Below are positions 1-9,481 of a stretch of DNA of 64,000 nucleotides, piece by piece. This DNA is from Pyrinomonadaceae bacterium MAG19_C2-C3 (lineage in GTDB: Bacteria; Acidobacteriota; Blastocatellia; Pyrinomonadales; Pyrinomonadaceae). The notes under the pieces were generated by a model. The model saw only the letters and a program-made list of their open reading frames with translations. It did no database searches and was not told the origin of the DNA. A program made the translations under genes and the position numbers. The stretch is taken from the NCBI GenBank assembly GCA_024330265.1, contig JANDLT010000019.1, positions 17,763 to 81,762 on the forward strand, in the 5' to 3' direction. Every line of letters starts with the position of its first letter. Positions within the stretch are counted from its first letter, which is position 1.

Positions 1-1
1 C

Positions 2-913
2 ACGCTCGCCAATCTATTGCGAAGCGAACAATTCGATTGCGTGATATGCCACTCGGCATGGTCGCAAGCCATCTTCGCTCCCGTCATCCACGAAGCGAAA
101 GTAAAGCAAGTTTTCTGGCTTCACGACGCCATCACCGGAAGCCACTGGCTCGAACGCTGGGCGCGCCGCACGCCACCTGACTTGGCGATTTGCAACAGCA
201 AATTCACGGCTGGCACACTGCCTAATTTATATCCCGAAACGAACTTTGAAGTAATCAATTATCCGGTTGCGCCGTCCGATGAAAATCATTCGCAATCTGA
301 TTGTGTCGCGCTTCGTGCCAAACTTAGCACCGCAGATGATGCGACGGTAATCATCCAAGTCAGCCGCATGGAGCGGTGGAAGGGACACGTATTGCATTTA
401 GAAGCCCTCGCCAAAATCAGAGGTGTTCCCGATTGGGTGTGCTGGATAGTCGGCGGCGCGCAACGCCCGCACGAAGCGGCGTACATGGAAGAACTCAAAC
501 ATCTTGCCGCCCGTCACGGAATCACCGACCGTGTTCGCTTTCTCGGTCATCGTACAGACGTTCCGAAACTCTTAGCCGCCGCCGACATACATTGCCAACC
601 GAACACCGGACCAGAGCCTTTCGGCATCACGTTTATCGAAGCCATGTATGCTCATTTGCCCGTCGTCACCACCGCGATGGGCGGGGCGTGTGAAATCATA
701 GATGAAACATGTGGTGCGCTTGTCCCACCGTTCGACTTTACATCTCTCGCCACCACCTTGAAGCGGTTAATCAAAAGTCGTGAGCTGCGGGTTAAGCTGG
801 GAACAGCCGCGCCCGCGCGCGCTCTCCATCTCTGCGCGCCGCAAACGCAGATGAAGCGTCTCTACCAAGTGCTTGCTTCAACGCAAGAAAGACAAACGGC
901 AGAAGAGAATTGA
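2..913 (+). CDS. GT4 family glycosyltransferase (5' end outside window)
   Basis: Retaining GT-B glycosyltransferase, expected to add one sugar to a lipid-linked polysaccharide unit at the cytoplasmic face of the membrane. The reading frame is open to the left edge, so the N-terminus is missing; a TTG at 17 is only an internal codon. Visible are the nucleotide-sugar binding core (QVSRMERWKGH, FLGHRTDVPKLLAAADIH) and the GT4 EX7E motif in PEPFGITFIEAM, about residues 204-212 of the visible part. The TGA overlaps the TTG start of the next gene by four bases, so the two are translationally coupled. Donor and acceptor cannot be told from sequence. Confidence 0.85.
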   Translation, partial: TLANLLRSEQFDCVICHSAWSQAIFAPVIHEAKVKQVFWLHDAITGSHWLERWARRTPPDLAICNSKFTAGTLPNLYPETNFEVINYPVAPSDENHSQSDCVALRAKLSTADDATVIIQVSRMERWKGHVLHLEALAKIRGVPDWVCWIVGGAQRPHEAAYMEELKHLAARHGITDRVRFLGHRTDVPKLLAAADIHCQPNTGPEPFGITFIEAMYAHLPVVTTAMGGACEIIDETCGALVPPFDFTSLATTLKRLIKSRELRVKLGTAAPARALHLCAPQTQMKRLYQVLASTQERQTAEEN

Positions 914-1764
914 TAACCAGCCAACAGATTGCGCGATTATGTTTGCCGCGAAATTTACGCAACTGGCTACGTTCGCCCGCAAAATCTTGCCGCTGGGCAA
1001 CCGACGAAATTATGTATGCGATTGGTGCTGTCAGCACAATTGAAATGCGTGGCGATTGGTCGCTGAAATGTCACCCCGCCGCATACCGTCTGGCGTATCG
1101 CAGTCAGCATGACGACGACGAACAGGTAGCGGAATTTGATTCGTTCATCTCCAACGCGCGGGATGAAATGGTGTTCTTTGATGTCGGAGCGCACTTCGGT
1201 TTATTCAGTCTCGCGGCGATTCATTATGGCGGGGCGCGTGCCAGAGCGTTCGCCGTCGAACCTTCGCCGACGGCGACGCGCATCATCGAGATACAGGCGC
1301 GGCTCAATCAAGTCAGTGACCGCCTCCGTATCATTCAAGCATCCGCGAACAGTCAAGCGGGTTGGGAAGACATGGTGTCCGTCGGTGTCATCGCCGGTGG
1401 ATACTTTGTCCTCCCAACCGAAAATCATTCAGCAAGAGAACTCACCAAAGTTCAATCAATCACGCTCGACGGTCTGGCTGAAAGTCAGTCCGTGATGCCG
1501 ACTCACATCAAGATTGATGTTGAAGGAAACGAGGCATCCGTCATCAAAGGCGCGCAGCATGTATTGTCTCAATCAAGACCGCCGACGCTGTTTCTCGAAC
1601 TGCACAATAAAATGATTAGGAATCAAAACGGTAATCCGTGTGAAACTCTTAACCTGCTGAAAAATCTCGGATACGAAACTTTTTCTCTGGATAAAACTCT
1701 GCTTCATCAAGAAAGTATTCTCGACAAAGACTTGGTACGCATCATTGCCGAAAAGCAGTCATAG
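910..1764 (+). CDS. FkbM family methyltransferase
   Basis: S-adenosylmethionine-dependent methyltransferase of the FkbM family, which O-methylates sugars or other hydroxyls. Of 284 residues, 88-100 form the SAM-binding motif I (FFDVGAHFGLFSL), followed by AVEPSP (acidic residue for the ribose) and the family-typical IKIDVEGNEASVIKGA and LFLELHN near the C-terminus. The TTG start at 910 overlaps the stop of the upstream glycosyltransferase. In this cluster it probably methylates a residue of the repeat unit, perhaps capping it. The substrate is inferred from context only. Confidence 0.85.
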   Translation: MITSQQIARLCLPRNLRNWLRSPAKSCRWATDEIMYAIGAVSTIEMRGDWSLKCHPAAYRLAYRSQHDDDEQVAEFDSFISNARDEMVFFDVGAHFGLFSLAAIHYGGARARAFAVEPSPTATRIIEIQARLNQVSDRLRIIQASANSQAGWEDMVSVGVIAGGYFVLPTENHSARELTKVQSITLDGLAESQSVMPTHIKIDVEGNEASVIKGAQHVLSQSRPPTLFLELHNKMIRNQNGNPCETLNLLKNLGYETFSLDKTLLHQESILDKDLVRIIAEKQS

Positions 1765-1771
1765 CTAAATT

Positions 1772-1934
1772 GGTAGTGGCACGAAGCGTGGGTGAAGGCA
1801 CGTTATCTTTGCTCTGCGGTTCTTGGCGTTTTCACTTGGCGGTTCTTTGCGATACACGAAGAAGTAACGCCAAGGAGCGCAAAGATGGGAGACGCAAAGG
1901 AGCGCAAAGATTCTCCCGCCTTTGAGCCACTACT
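1772..1934. repeat. Dispersed intergenic repeat, copy 1
   Basis: A 163-base element that recurs at 51156-51293. Both copies begin ggtagtggcacgaagcgtgg and end tttgagccactact; the ends are short imperfect inverted repeats (gtagtggc). The middle holds complementary tracts (cttggcggttctttgcg with gcaaaga/ggagcgc tracts) that could fold into a long hairpin. Copy 1 has an extra internal duplication of the 'gacgcaaaggagcgcaaag' type. It codes for nothing convincing. It looks like a MITE-like or REP-like non-coding element. Confidence 0.8.
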
Positions 1935-1991
1935 GCTAAATTTATATCCCGTATCGCAGCGATCTTTTGGACTTAGGTTATTGAACGACGC

Positions 1992-3395
1992 ATGAGAGAA
2001 TTTGCCCGGTTCGATTTGAAAAACAGATTCGCGGCACGCGAACGTCCCGCCAGCGCGCAAGGGTCGTCAATCGCGCCCGTGCAATGGTTTCTGTTGTTTC
2101 AATTCGCCTGTCAACTAATCCTCATCTTCACCGACATCGGCACGCTTCGACCACTATTGCGTATCGCATCTTTCGGGGCGAGTCTGGCGTTGCTGATTTT
2201 CATTCAGGGGTGTGGGCGAAGGCATCCGGCGAGCAGTGCCGCCGTGCTAATTTTAATAATCGCCTTTATCTCGATTCTTCATCCGACGACAAACTCTTTA
2301 ATCGGCGGCGCGGCACAGGCGGCGTTGTATCTCGCCATCATCGCGCCGCTCTTTTGGGTATCACGGCTTGAAGTCAACCTCGACGGTTTGCGCCGCGTGG
2401 TTTTGATTATCTGGTTGTTCAACACGGCGGGCGCAGGTGTGGGAGTTTTACAGGTCGTGTTTCCGGGCAGGTTTCAACCGAATTTGTCATCCGTCGTGCA
2501 GGGCGTGGGCAAAGGCTACGTTGACAGCTTGATGATTACGACGCCGGACGGCGCACGCACGTTTCGCCCTATGGGTTTGACGGATATACCGGGCGGAGCG
2601 TCTTCCGCCGGTTTCTACGCGATTCTGTTTAGCGTCGCTTTTTTGCTCACGCGAACCTCGCCGCCGCTAAAAGTTTTGTGCGGCGTGAGCATCTTCTTGG
2701 GCGTCGCGTGTCTTTACCTCGCGCAAGTTCGCTCGACCGTCGTACTCGCCGGAATCAGTATGACGGTGTTCGCAGGGTTGCTGGCTTCGCGTCTGCGGTT
2801 GGCGAAAATGACGGCGTTGGCGACGATACTCGGCGCGGTTATCGTCGTCGGTTTCGCGTACTCGGCGGTTGTCGTCGGCGATAAGTTTGAGAGTCGCTTG
2901 ACGACTCTCACCGCCGAAAGCCCCGGCAGTGTATATTTCAAAAATCGCGGCATGTTTCTCCAACAAACGATTGATGAATTGCTGCCGCAGTATCCATTCG
3001 GAGCCGGACTTGCCCGGTGGGGCATGATGAATTATTACTTCGGTCAAAAGTCGGATGCCGACCGCGAACCGATTTACGTCGAAATTCAATGGACGGGTTG
3101 GCTGCTTGACGGCGGCGTGCCGCTGATTCTCGCCTACTGCGCCGCGATCTTCATCGCCACGCTGACAGCTTATCGAATCGTCCACCGCACCTTCGATACC
3201 GAGTCCGATGAATTGATTATCTGGGGCGCGCTTGTTGTTGGCTACAACGTCGCCATGTTCGCCCTCACCTTCAGCTACACGCCGTTTATCGGGCAAGCCG
3301 GAATCGAGTTCTGGATTCTCAACGCTTTAATCTTCGCCGCCGCGAATTATTATACGAGCGACAGGCAAAATCGCACCGCCATGTTTCAGGGATGA
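1992..3395 (+). CDS. O-antigen ligase/polymerase-like membrane protein (Wzy/WaaL type)
   Basis: A 467-residue polytopic inner-membrane protein with about ten to twelve hydrophobic segments, from QWFLLFQFACQLILIF (about residue 32) to the C-terminal WILNALIFAAANYY. It has a large extracytoplasmic stretch (about 155-205, 285-355) containing PFGAGLARWGMMNYY, as in Wzy_C/O-antigen ligase families, where a periplasmic loop joins repeat units or ligates glycan to lipid A. The ATG at 1992 follows the dispersed repeat, and its TGA overlaps the next ATG (ATGA, 3392-3395). Polymerase versus ligase cannot be decided from sequence alone. Confidence 0.75.
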   Translation: MREFARFDLKNRFAARERPASAQGSSIAPVQWFLLFQFACQLILIFTDIGTLRPLLRIASFGASLALLIFIQGCGRRHPASSAAVLILIIAFISILHPTTNSLIGGAAQAALYLAIIAPLFWVSRLEVNLDGLRRVVLIIWLFNTAGAGVGVLQVVFPGRFQPNLSSVVQGVGKGYVDSLMITTPDGARTFRPMGLTDIPGGASSAGFYAILFSVAFLLTRTSPPLKVLCGVSIFLGVACLYLAQVRSTVVLAGISMTVFAGLLASRLRLAKMTALATILGAVIVVGFAYSAVVVGDKFESRLTTLTAESPGSVYFKNRGMFLQQTIDELLPQYPFGAGLARWGMMNYYFGQKSDADREPIYVEIQWTGWLLDGGVPLILAYCAAIFIATLTAYRIVHRTFDTESDELIIWGALVVGYNVAMFALTFSYTPFIGQAGIEFWILNALIFAAANYYTSDRQNRTAMFQG

Positions 3396-4516
3396 AAACA
3401 TATTTGATTGTCTCCGGCGATTTCGTGCAAACGGGCGGGATGGACATCGCAAACTTTGCTCTTGCTTCGTATCTTGCCGAACAAGGAAATGAGGTTCATC
3501 TCGTCGCGCACCATGTTGATTCCGCGTTGCTCAATAAACCAAACGTGACGTTTCACCGTGTACCGAAGCCTGCTAAATCGTATTTGCTCGGTGAACCGCT
3601 GCTTGACCGCGCGGGTCGCTATTGGGCGGCGAAGATTTCAGCACGCGGCGGGCGCGTCATCGTCAACGGCGGCAACTGTCTGTGGGGCGATGTGAATTGG
3701 GTACACTACGTTCACGCCGCATATACGCCGCACGTTGCCGGAAACATATGGCGGCAATTTAAGACGCCCTTGGCGCATCGTCGTTTCCTCGCCCACGAAC
3801 GTCGAGCGATTAAAGGCGCACGCCTCATCATCGCCAACTCTGAACGCACGAAGCGCGACATCGTCGAACATTTCGACGTTCCCGCCGAGCGCGTCAACAC
3901 GATTTACTATGGCATTGACCCCGAACGCTTCCGTCCCGCAAGCATCGAAGAACGCCGCGCTGCGCGCCGCATGCTTGGTTGGAAAGTAGACGGCATCACC
4001 GCCGTCTTTATCGGCGCACTTGGCGATAGCCGCAAAGGCTTCGACACGCTGTTTGAAGCGTGGCAGCGTCTTTGTGCAGACCCGACGTGGGATGTTGATC
4101 TCATCGTCGTGGGCACGGGCGCGAAACTCTCCGCATGGCAAATGCGCGCCGCGCAGCATAACCTACGTATCCAATTCCTCGGCTTTCGCCGCGATGTGCC
4201 GACGATTCTCGCCGCCAGCGATGCCCTTATCGCTCCGACGCGCTACGAAGCTTACGGACTCAGCGTGCAAGAGGCTTTGTGTTGCGGTCTACCTTCGATA
4301 GTCACAAGTTCCGCCGGTGTGGTTGAAAACTACCCTAAAGCCCTTAGCTCACTGCTGCTCGACGAAGCTAAGAGCGTTGAAAAATTAACCGAGATGCTGC
4401 GTCAGTTGCATGACAACTACATGCAACTAAAAAGCTGTACCGTGAAATTGTCTGAAGAACTGAGACGTTATTCTTGGACGGAGATGGCGCGACGGGCATC
4501 GGCATTGATTAACTGA
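3392..4516 (+). CDS. GT4 family glycosyltransferase
   Basis: A 374-residue GT-B fold enzyme. N-terminal acceptor domain starts MKTYLIVSGDFVQTGGMD with the glycine loop; the linker has IYYGIDPERFRP, and the C-terminal donor domain has FIGALGDSRKGFDTL and the EX7E pair in YEAYGLSVQEALCCGLP. This is normal length for GT4. It starts inside the stop of the Wzy-like gene and ends one base before the next ATG, so it belongs to one tightly packed operon. It is a likely sugar-adding step in repeat-unit assembly; the sugar is unknown. Confidence 0.88.
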   Translation: MKTYLIVSGDFVQTGGMDIANFALASYLAEQGNEVHLVAHHVDSALLNKPNVTFHRVPKPAKSYLLGEPLLDRAGRYWAAKISARGGRVIVNGGNCLWGDVNWVHYVHAAYTPHVAGNIWRQFKTPLAHRRFLAHERRAIKGARLIIANSERTKRDIVEHFDVPAERVNTIYYGIDPERFRPASIEERRAARRMLGWKVDGITAVFIGALGDSRKGFDTLFEAWQRLCADPTWDVDLIVVGTGAKLSAWQMRAAQHNLRIQFLGFRRDVPTILAASDALIAPTRYEAYGLSVQEALCCGLPSIVTSSAGVVENYPKALSSLLLDEAKSVEKLTEMLRQLHDNYMQLKSCTVKLSEELRRYSWTEMARRASALIN

Positions 4517-4517
4517 G

Positions 4518-5465
4518 ATGAGTGAGAAAAACGTAAGCTCCGACTGTGATGTTTCAATCATCATGGTCAACTGGAACACGCTGGAAATTACCAGTACCGC
4601 GATACGCTCGGTATTTCAGCATGTCAAAGATGTCACTTACGAAATAATTCTTATTGATAACGGCTCGACAAAAGATGAAAGCACGAAAGAACTTCCGGCG
4701 CGTTTCCCGCACGTCAAGTTTATCGCTAATGGCAAAAACTTAGGGTTCAGTAAAGCCAACAACCAAGGCACCACGGTTGCGCGAGGACGCTTCGTTTTGT
4801 TGCTTAACAGCGACACCGTGCAAATCGAAAACGCCATCGGTAAATCAGTCGCTTACATGGACGCGCACGCAGAGGTTGGCGCACTCGGCGTTTTGCACCT
4901 CAATAATGATGCTGCTCACACAGTGCAGCCGTCCGCTTTTGAGTTTCCACGACCACTAAATGAGATCGAAGGTCTACTAAAATTTTCAAGCGACTACCAA
5001 CCGCAGTTGCCGGATAAAACTCTGGTGGAAGAAAAGGATGTTGATTGGATTGTCGGGAGCTACTTATTTATGCGGCGTGAATGTTTAATCCAAGTTGGTG
5101 AACTAGACGAACGCTTCTTTGTCTACGACGAAGATATTGATTGGTGCAAGCGAACGCAAGCGGCAGGCTGGAAAATTCGTTTTTGGTCTGGTGCGTCAAT
5201 GGTACACATCGGCTCGGCAACACATCCACACATCAAAGACAAAACCTTCATGCACTTCAGCAGCCACTTAACGTACATTCACAAGCACCATACGTTCTTT
5301 GTCGCCGCGCTCTACTATATGGTGATGAATGTTCGCCTTGGCATGGCAACAGCAAGACAACTCCTCCGATTGCTCACTGGCAAAACCACCCCCGCTGACT
5401 TGCATGAGCGTTACCAAAGGCAATTGCAATTCTTATTGCTGCGCTCAAGCCGCGCCGGAGTTTAA
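4518..5465 (+). CDS. GT2 family glycosyltransferase (rhamnosyltransferase-like)
   Basis: Inverting GT-A glycosyltransferase of 315 residues. It opens with SIIMVNWNTLEITSTAIRSV and the family motif ILIDNGSTKD. The metal/nucleotide site is LLLNSDTVQ (about residues 93-101), and DEDIDWCKRTQAAGW is the WbbL-type C-terminal acid motif typical of rhamnosyl- or N-acetylglucosaminyl-diphosphate rhamnosyltransferases. It closes the first tightly spaced operon segment; a hairpin element follows directly. Confidence 0.85.
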   Translation: MSEKNVSSDCDVSIIMVNWNTLEITSTAIRSVFQHVKDVTYEIILIDNGSTKDESTKELPARFPHVKFIANGKNLGFSKANNQGTTVARGRFVLLLNSDTVQIENAIGKSVAYMDAHAEVGALGVLHLNNDAAHTVQPSAFEFPRPLNEIEGLLKFSSDYQPQLPDKTLVEEKDVDWIVGSYLFMRRECLIQVGELDERFFVYDEDIDWCKRTQAAGWKIRFWSGASMVHIGSATHPHIKDKTFMHFSSHLTYIHKHHTFFVAALYYMVMNVRLGMATARQLLRLLTGKTTPADLHERYQRQLQFLLLRSSRAGV

Positions 5466-5469
5466 TTAA

Positions 5470-5745
5470 CTCACCTTACGCGGTTTTGGTTTTCAGCCTC
5501 GTTCACGAGGCTTTCCCGTAGGGCGACTAGCCACGCGATTTATCGCGTGGTCAGCCGGGTAATAATTCCTCAGCCCGGTTCACCGGGCTTGTCATCCGCT
5601 GGCTTAAGCCACCGGGAGAAGGACGTTAAAACGCCCTTTGGTCTTGAGATTGAAAGCGACCACGCGATAAATCGCGTGGCTAGGTGCCGCCTGCGGCGGA
5701 AAGCCCGATGAATCGGGCTGTAAAATCTCAACCGCGTAGGGTGAG
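5470..5745. repeat. Hairpin-array element 1 with terminal inverted repeats
   Basis: The whole gap between two genes is one nested palindrome. Outer arms ctcaccttacgcggt (5470-5484) and its complement at 5731-5745 differ at one base. Inside are several hairpins of the form AGCC-nnn-TTCA-nnn-GGCT and two copies of the stem ccacgcga/tcgcgtgg, one on each side. A 20-base core gaaggacgttaaaacgccct lies at 5618-5637 and recurs in the elements at 28085 and 35606. The outer arms also recur at 37713 and 37915. It is non-coding and could act as a transcription terminator for the upstream operon. Confidence 0.8.
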
Positions 5746-5751
5746 AACTAA

Positions 5752-6696
5752 ATGCACTGCTGTCAAATATGTGGAAACGAGCATGGTAATTCTTCTCATA
5801 TCGCTCGTGAAATGATGTTCGGCTTAGGCGGCGAATTTAAGTATCTTGAATGTGCTCACTGCGGGTGTCTCCAACTCCTGAATGTTCCCAAATCTATGTC
5901 TGTATATTATCCCGAGAACTACTATTCACTAGGTAACATAAGTACTGTTAACTTCGGTCGTATGAGGAAGTTCTTTAGGCATCAGAAACATTCTTATTGC
6001 TTGTTCGGAAGGAATATGCTGGGAGCCTTATTAGTAAAACGCGGAGGGTTTCCAATTCACTACGAGTGGTTGCGGGAAGCGAACTTGAACTTTAACTCTG
6101 CCATACTAGACGTTGGGTCAGGCGTTGGGTCTTTTTTGAACATGCTGCGCTCTGAAGGATTTACAAATCTCACGGGCATTGACCCTTATATAAGAAAAGA
6201 TATTTGTTACGCGAATGGAATCAACATTTGGAAGAAGACGATTGCTGAAGTTGATCAAGAGTATGACTTTGTAATTATCAACCATGCTTTTGAACACATG
6301 TCCGAACCCAGAGTTGTGCTGCGCGAACTACGTCGGATTCTCAAGCCAAATTGTTGTACGTTAATCAGAATTCCAATCGCTGGCTCTTACGCTTGGAATA
6401 AATATGGCGTCAATTGGGTTCAATTGGACGCTCCTCGTCACCTGTTTTTGCACACGTCCAAAAGTATGGAGATACTCACAGCACAGACAGGATTTACGAT
6501 TAGAAAGATCTTTCAAGACTCTAATGAGTTTCAGTTTGTAGGCAGTGAAATGTATTTGAAGGGACTGCATCTCTTAGATGAAACGAAAGCCGGTTTATTT
6601 CCGCCGGAGGTAATAGTGAGCTTTCGCAAAAAGGCTGAACTACTCAATAAAGAGGGGAAGGGTGACCAAGCAGGATTCTTTTTATGGAAGAGTTGA
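5752..6696 (+). CDS. Class I SAM-dependent methyltransferase with N-terminal zinc ribbon
   Basis: A 314-residue protein. The first 45 residues hold two Cys pairs (CCQIC and CAHC) that look like a zinc-binding ribbon, as in some sugar C-methyltransferases. The methyltransferase core has ILDVGSGVGSFLNML (motif I, about 120-134), the acidic GIDPY, FVIINHAFEHM and the reading ELRRILKPNC. It is rich in A+T compared with upstream genes, suggesting separate acquisition. Its role is probably modification of a nucleotide sugar or glycan in this cluster. Confidence 0.8.
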   Translation: MHCCQICGNEHGNSSHIAREMMFGLGGEFKYLECAHCGCLQLLNVPKSMSVYYPENYYSLGNISTVNFGRMRKFFRHQKHSYCLFGRNMLGALLVKRGGFPIHYEWLREANLNFNSAILDVGSGVGSFLNMLRSEGFTNLTGIDPYIRKDICYANGINIWKKTIAEVDQEYDFVIINHAFEHMSEPRVVLRELRRILKPNCCTLIRIPIAGSYAWNKYGVNWVQLDAPRHLFLHTSKSMEILTAQTGFTIRKIFQDSNEFQFVGSEMYLKGLHLLDETKAGLFPPEVIVSFRKKAELLNKEGKGDQAGFFLWKS

Positions 6697-6877
6697 AGTC
6701 ACCCCTAATTATCTAATTTCCGGCAAATTTATGTTGAGCAACATCACGTCGAACCTCACCTTGCATAAACTCACAACGATAGGTTTATGAACGCGGTGTC
6801 AACATAATATGTGCTGCCTGCCGTAATAGTCATCGATTGTGATGCAGCATGAAGATGCTTTTCCTGCCGCCCGGTAA

Positions 6878-8443
6878 ATGAGTTCATCAAGTCAAACAAT
6901 CATAACTGCGACGCCCATACGATTCGGCAAAGCAGCGCGAGCCATCGCTACCGGCGTCGCATCGTGGCTGCAAATCTCCGTGGCGACGCTGCTAGGCTTC
7001 GCGGCGACACCGTTGCTGCTCAAGTATTTAGGTGCGGAACGACTCGGTGCTTACCGGATCATTGAGCAGTGGATCGGCTATTTAGGATTTCTCAGCATAG
7101 GCTTGGGCGCAGCACTCAGCGTGCTCATCCTCAAAGCGCGTAACCGACAAGATTTCGCACAAACGGCGGCACTCGCGCGAACCGGCATCCGCTTACAAGT
7201 CAAACAGATGCTGCTCTACCTTCCAATGACGATAGCATTAGCGTGGGCGATGCCGTTGTTAGTTCCGGTGCAAGAAAGCCTCAGAACTGAACTGCGTATC
7301 AGTGCGCTCATCGGCATCGGCATTGTCGCGTTGATCTCGCCGCTTGGCATCTTCCGCACGATTCTTGAATGTTCGCAGTCCGGCTACTACGTCAACGCCG
7401 CATTGATTGTGCAATCGGTTTTCATTACGGGTTTGTCGGTGTTGTTCGGCTGGCTCGGCTACGGCATGTTAGGTCAAGCCACGGCATCTGTCGTCGGCTA
7501 CATCGCCTACAACGCGCTGCTCGTCTACTTTGCCAAAAAATGGTTGACGGAGATGCGAACCGTCACCGCCGCAACCATCGAACGCGCCGAACTGTGGCGT
7601 CTGAGATTGCCTCTTGCGTTTGCCGGTGTCGGCAATCAAATCAATCTGATGACCGACTTTATCGTCATCGGGTATCTGTTCGGACCGGCTATTGTCACCA
7701 CCTTCATCATTACACAACGTTTTATAAACTTTGTCGGGGGTTTTGCTACTTCAATTAGTGGTGTGAGTTGGGCTGCACTGGCTGACTTACGTACCAACGC
7801 TGATGCCAAACATTTTGAAGCACGTGTTTTGGAAATCGTACAGTTGATTGTCGGAGTCTGCATTACATTTATCAGTATCGTCGCTTCGTATAATCATCAC
7901 TTCGTAAATTTGTGGGTTGGAAGTGACTACTATGGGGGTGATTTGTTAAGCGTTTTAATCGCAGTGCAGTTGGTTATCGTCGGCTTCGTTTGCTTCTTCG
8001 GTTTTATGATCGATACACAAGGAGACACAAGGAAGCGTGTTTATGTTAGTGCTATTGGATCAGTCTTCAACTTGGTGCTTAGTATCGTGCTAGGTCGCGC
8101 AATGGGTTTAAGTGGGGTCACGCTTGCTACATGCATTGCTTTTATACTAACGGACGCATGGTTTTGCCCTTATATCTTCTGTCGTGATTATGGAGTTCAG
8201 GGTACGAAGTTATTAGCTACTCTGTTTAGAACAGTGATTCTAACCATGCCGTGGGCTATAACAGTGTGGGTTGTTGCACATCTTAGAACAGGCTCTCTGA
8301 GTTGGTCTGCGTTGCTCTTGGAACTTAGCGTGGTTATGACATGCGCTTTTTTATATTGCTGGCTTGTCATATTCAAAACGCCGGAGCGCGAGTTATGGCG
8401 AGGTCGTTTGCGTGCCATGTCGAGCATCTTTAATAAACCCTAA
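6878..8443 (+). CDS. Oligosaccharide flippase, Wzx/MOP superfamily
   Basis: A 521-residue polytopic membrane protein with about fourteen hydrophobic helices. The N-terminal ATGVASWLQISVATLLGFAATPLLLKYLGAE region is typical of polysaccharide flippases of the MATE/MOP superfamily (RfbX-like). It would move undecaprenyl-diphosphate-linked repeat units across the inner membrane for the Wzy-like polymerase at 1992. Length is slightly above the usual 420-500. ATG at 6878 is preceded by a 181-base gap without a strong ribosome-binding site. Confidence 0.82.
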   Translation: MSSSSQTIITATPIRFGKAARAIATGVASWLQISVATLLGFAATPLLLKYLGAERLGAYRIIEQWIGYLGFLSIGLGAALSVLILKARNRQDFAQTAALARTGIRLQVKQMLLYLPMTIALAWAMPLLVPVQESLRTELRISALIGIGIVALISPLGIFRTILECSQSGYYVNAALIVQSVFITGLSVLFGWLGYGMLGQATASVVGYIAYNALLVYFAKKWLTEMRTVTAATIERAELWRLRLPLAFAGVGNQINLMTDFIVIGYLFGPAIVTTFIITQRFINFVGGFATSISGVSWAALADLRTNADAKHFEARVLEIVQLIVGVCITFISIVASYNHHFVNLWVGSDYYGGDLLSVLIAVQLVIVGFVCFFGFMIDTQGDTRKRVYVSAIGSVFNLVLSIVLGRAMGLSGVTLATCIAFILTDAWFCPYIFCRDYGVQGTKLLATLFRTVILTMPWAITVWVVAHLRTGSLSWSALLLELSVVMTCAFLYCWLVIFKTPERELWRGRLRAMSSIFNKP

Positions 8444-8483
8444 TTTCTAGGCTGATTTGTAGTGCCTCTTTTAGAAGAAGAAG

Positions 8484-9419
8484 ATGGATTTAACCGTATC
8501 TTTGATTAACCATAGTAATCCTACTTTGTTGTTGGACTGTCTTCGCTCTATCTATGCAAACACCAATGGTATCGATTTTGAAGTGTGGGTAGTTGACAAT
8601 GCTACTGACGGTGACGGGGTTGAAAAAATAAAAGCAGAGTTTCCAGATGTTAAATGGATTGTGAATAGTGAACGCCGAGGATTTTCAGCTAATCACAATC
8701 AAGTTTTGCTTAAAGCCAAAAGCCGATATGTTTGTATTCTTAATGACGATACGATTATTCACGGCAACTGCTTTCGGGAAACGATAAGCTTCATGGAAAC
8801 AAATTGCGATGTTGGAGTTGTCGGTCCAAGAATCCTCAATACAGATGGCACCTTACAAAGCAGCACATTTAACTTCCCCAGTCTTAAAATTGCACTCTTT
8901 GACACTCTTCATTTGCCAAATGCTTTTATCAGGTTCAAGTGCCTCGGAATTAGCGGAGCACAGTATGAAAATAACCCTGTAGAGTCAGATTGGATATTAG
9001 GTGCATGTATATTTGTTCGTTCAGTGGCACTTGATCGCGTGGGGCTTCTTGACGAAGAATTGTCTCCGGTAGTCTACATGGAAGATGTCGATTGGTGTCG
9101 TAGGTTTTGGAATGCAGGTTGGCGAGTGATTTATTATCCCGCTGCTATAATTACACACATAGGCGGTCAGTCCACCAAACCAAGTGTCATAGGTTCAGAC
9201 AAAATGCGCGTTTTGCTTCACCAAGCCTGCGTTAGATACTTTCGTAAACATCTAGGGCTAATCAGGACTTCGCTGCTGAAACTTATTTACATTATGAATA
9301 TACCTTGGAACTTCGTAATGTTACTGCAATCTTTCTTACGGAAGAAGAAAAAATTATCTGAATGTAAAGCAGAATTAACTACACGAATTAAGATAGCTGG
9401 AGTTAGTGCCTTGAGCTAG
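8484..9419 (+). CDS. GT2 family glycosyltransferase (rhamnosyltransferase-like)
   Basis: A 311-residue GT-A enzyme parallel in architecture to the GT2 at 4518: VWVVDNATDGD, then ILNDDTIIHG at the nucleotide/metal site, GPRILNTDGT, and MEDVDWCRRFWNAGW as the acidic catalytic-base region. It starts with an ATG about 12 bases after an agaagaag purine tract. Base composition is low in G+C compared with region neighbours. It probably adds a deoxysugar to the repeat unit; the exact sugar is unknown. Confidence 0.84.
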   Translation: MDLTVSLINHSNPTLLLDCLRSIYANTNGIDFEVWVVDNATDGDGVEKIKAEFPDVKWIVNSERRGFSANHNQVLLKAKSRYVCILNDDTIIHGNCFRETISFMETNCDVGVVGPRILNTDGTLQSSTFNFPSLKIALFDTLHLPNAFIRFKCLGISGAQYENNPVESDWILGACIFVRSVALDRVGLLDEELSPVVYMEDVDWCRRFWNAGWRVIYYPAAIITHIGGQSTKPSVIGSDKMRVLLHQACVRYFRKHLGLIRTSLLKLIYIMNIPWNFVMLLQSFLRKKKKLSECKAELTTRIKIAGVSALS

Positions 9420-9481
9420 TTTGCACCTAACTTTTAGGGGGCATTTCACCGAAAGCAAATTCCACAAGACATTGAATACTT

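Noticed and set aside
2667..3296. Long - strand reading frame of 209 codons opposite the Wzy-like gene
   Set aside because: It lies wholly antisense to a convincing membrane-protein gene, has no family resemblance and is a by-product of codon bias in GC-rich DNA. Similar antisense frames (for example 12178-12732, 17572-18126, 20628-21164, 21777-22325, 59303-59830) were dropped for the same reason.
5470..5745. Hairpin clusters considered as CRISPR arrays
   Set aside because: Repeats are palindromes of unequal length with no regular spacers, and no cas gene is present in the window.
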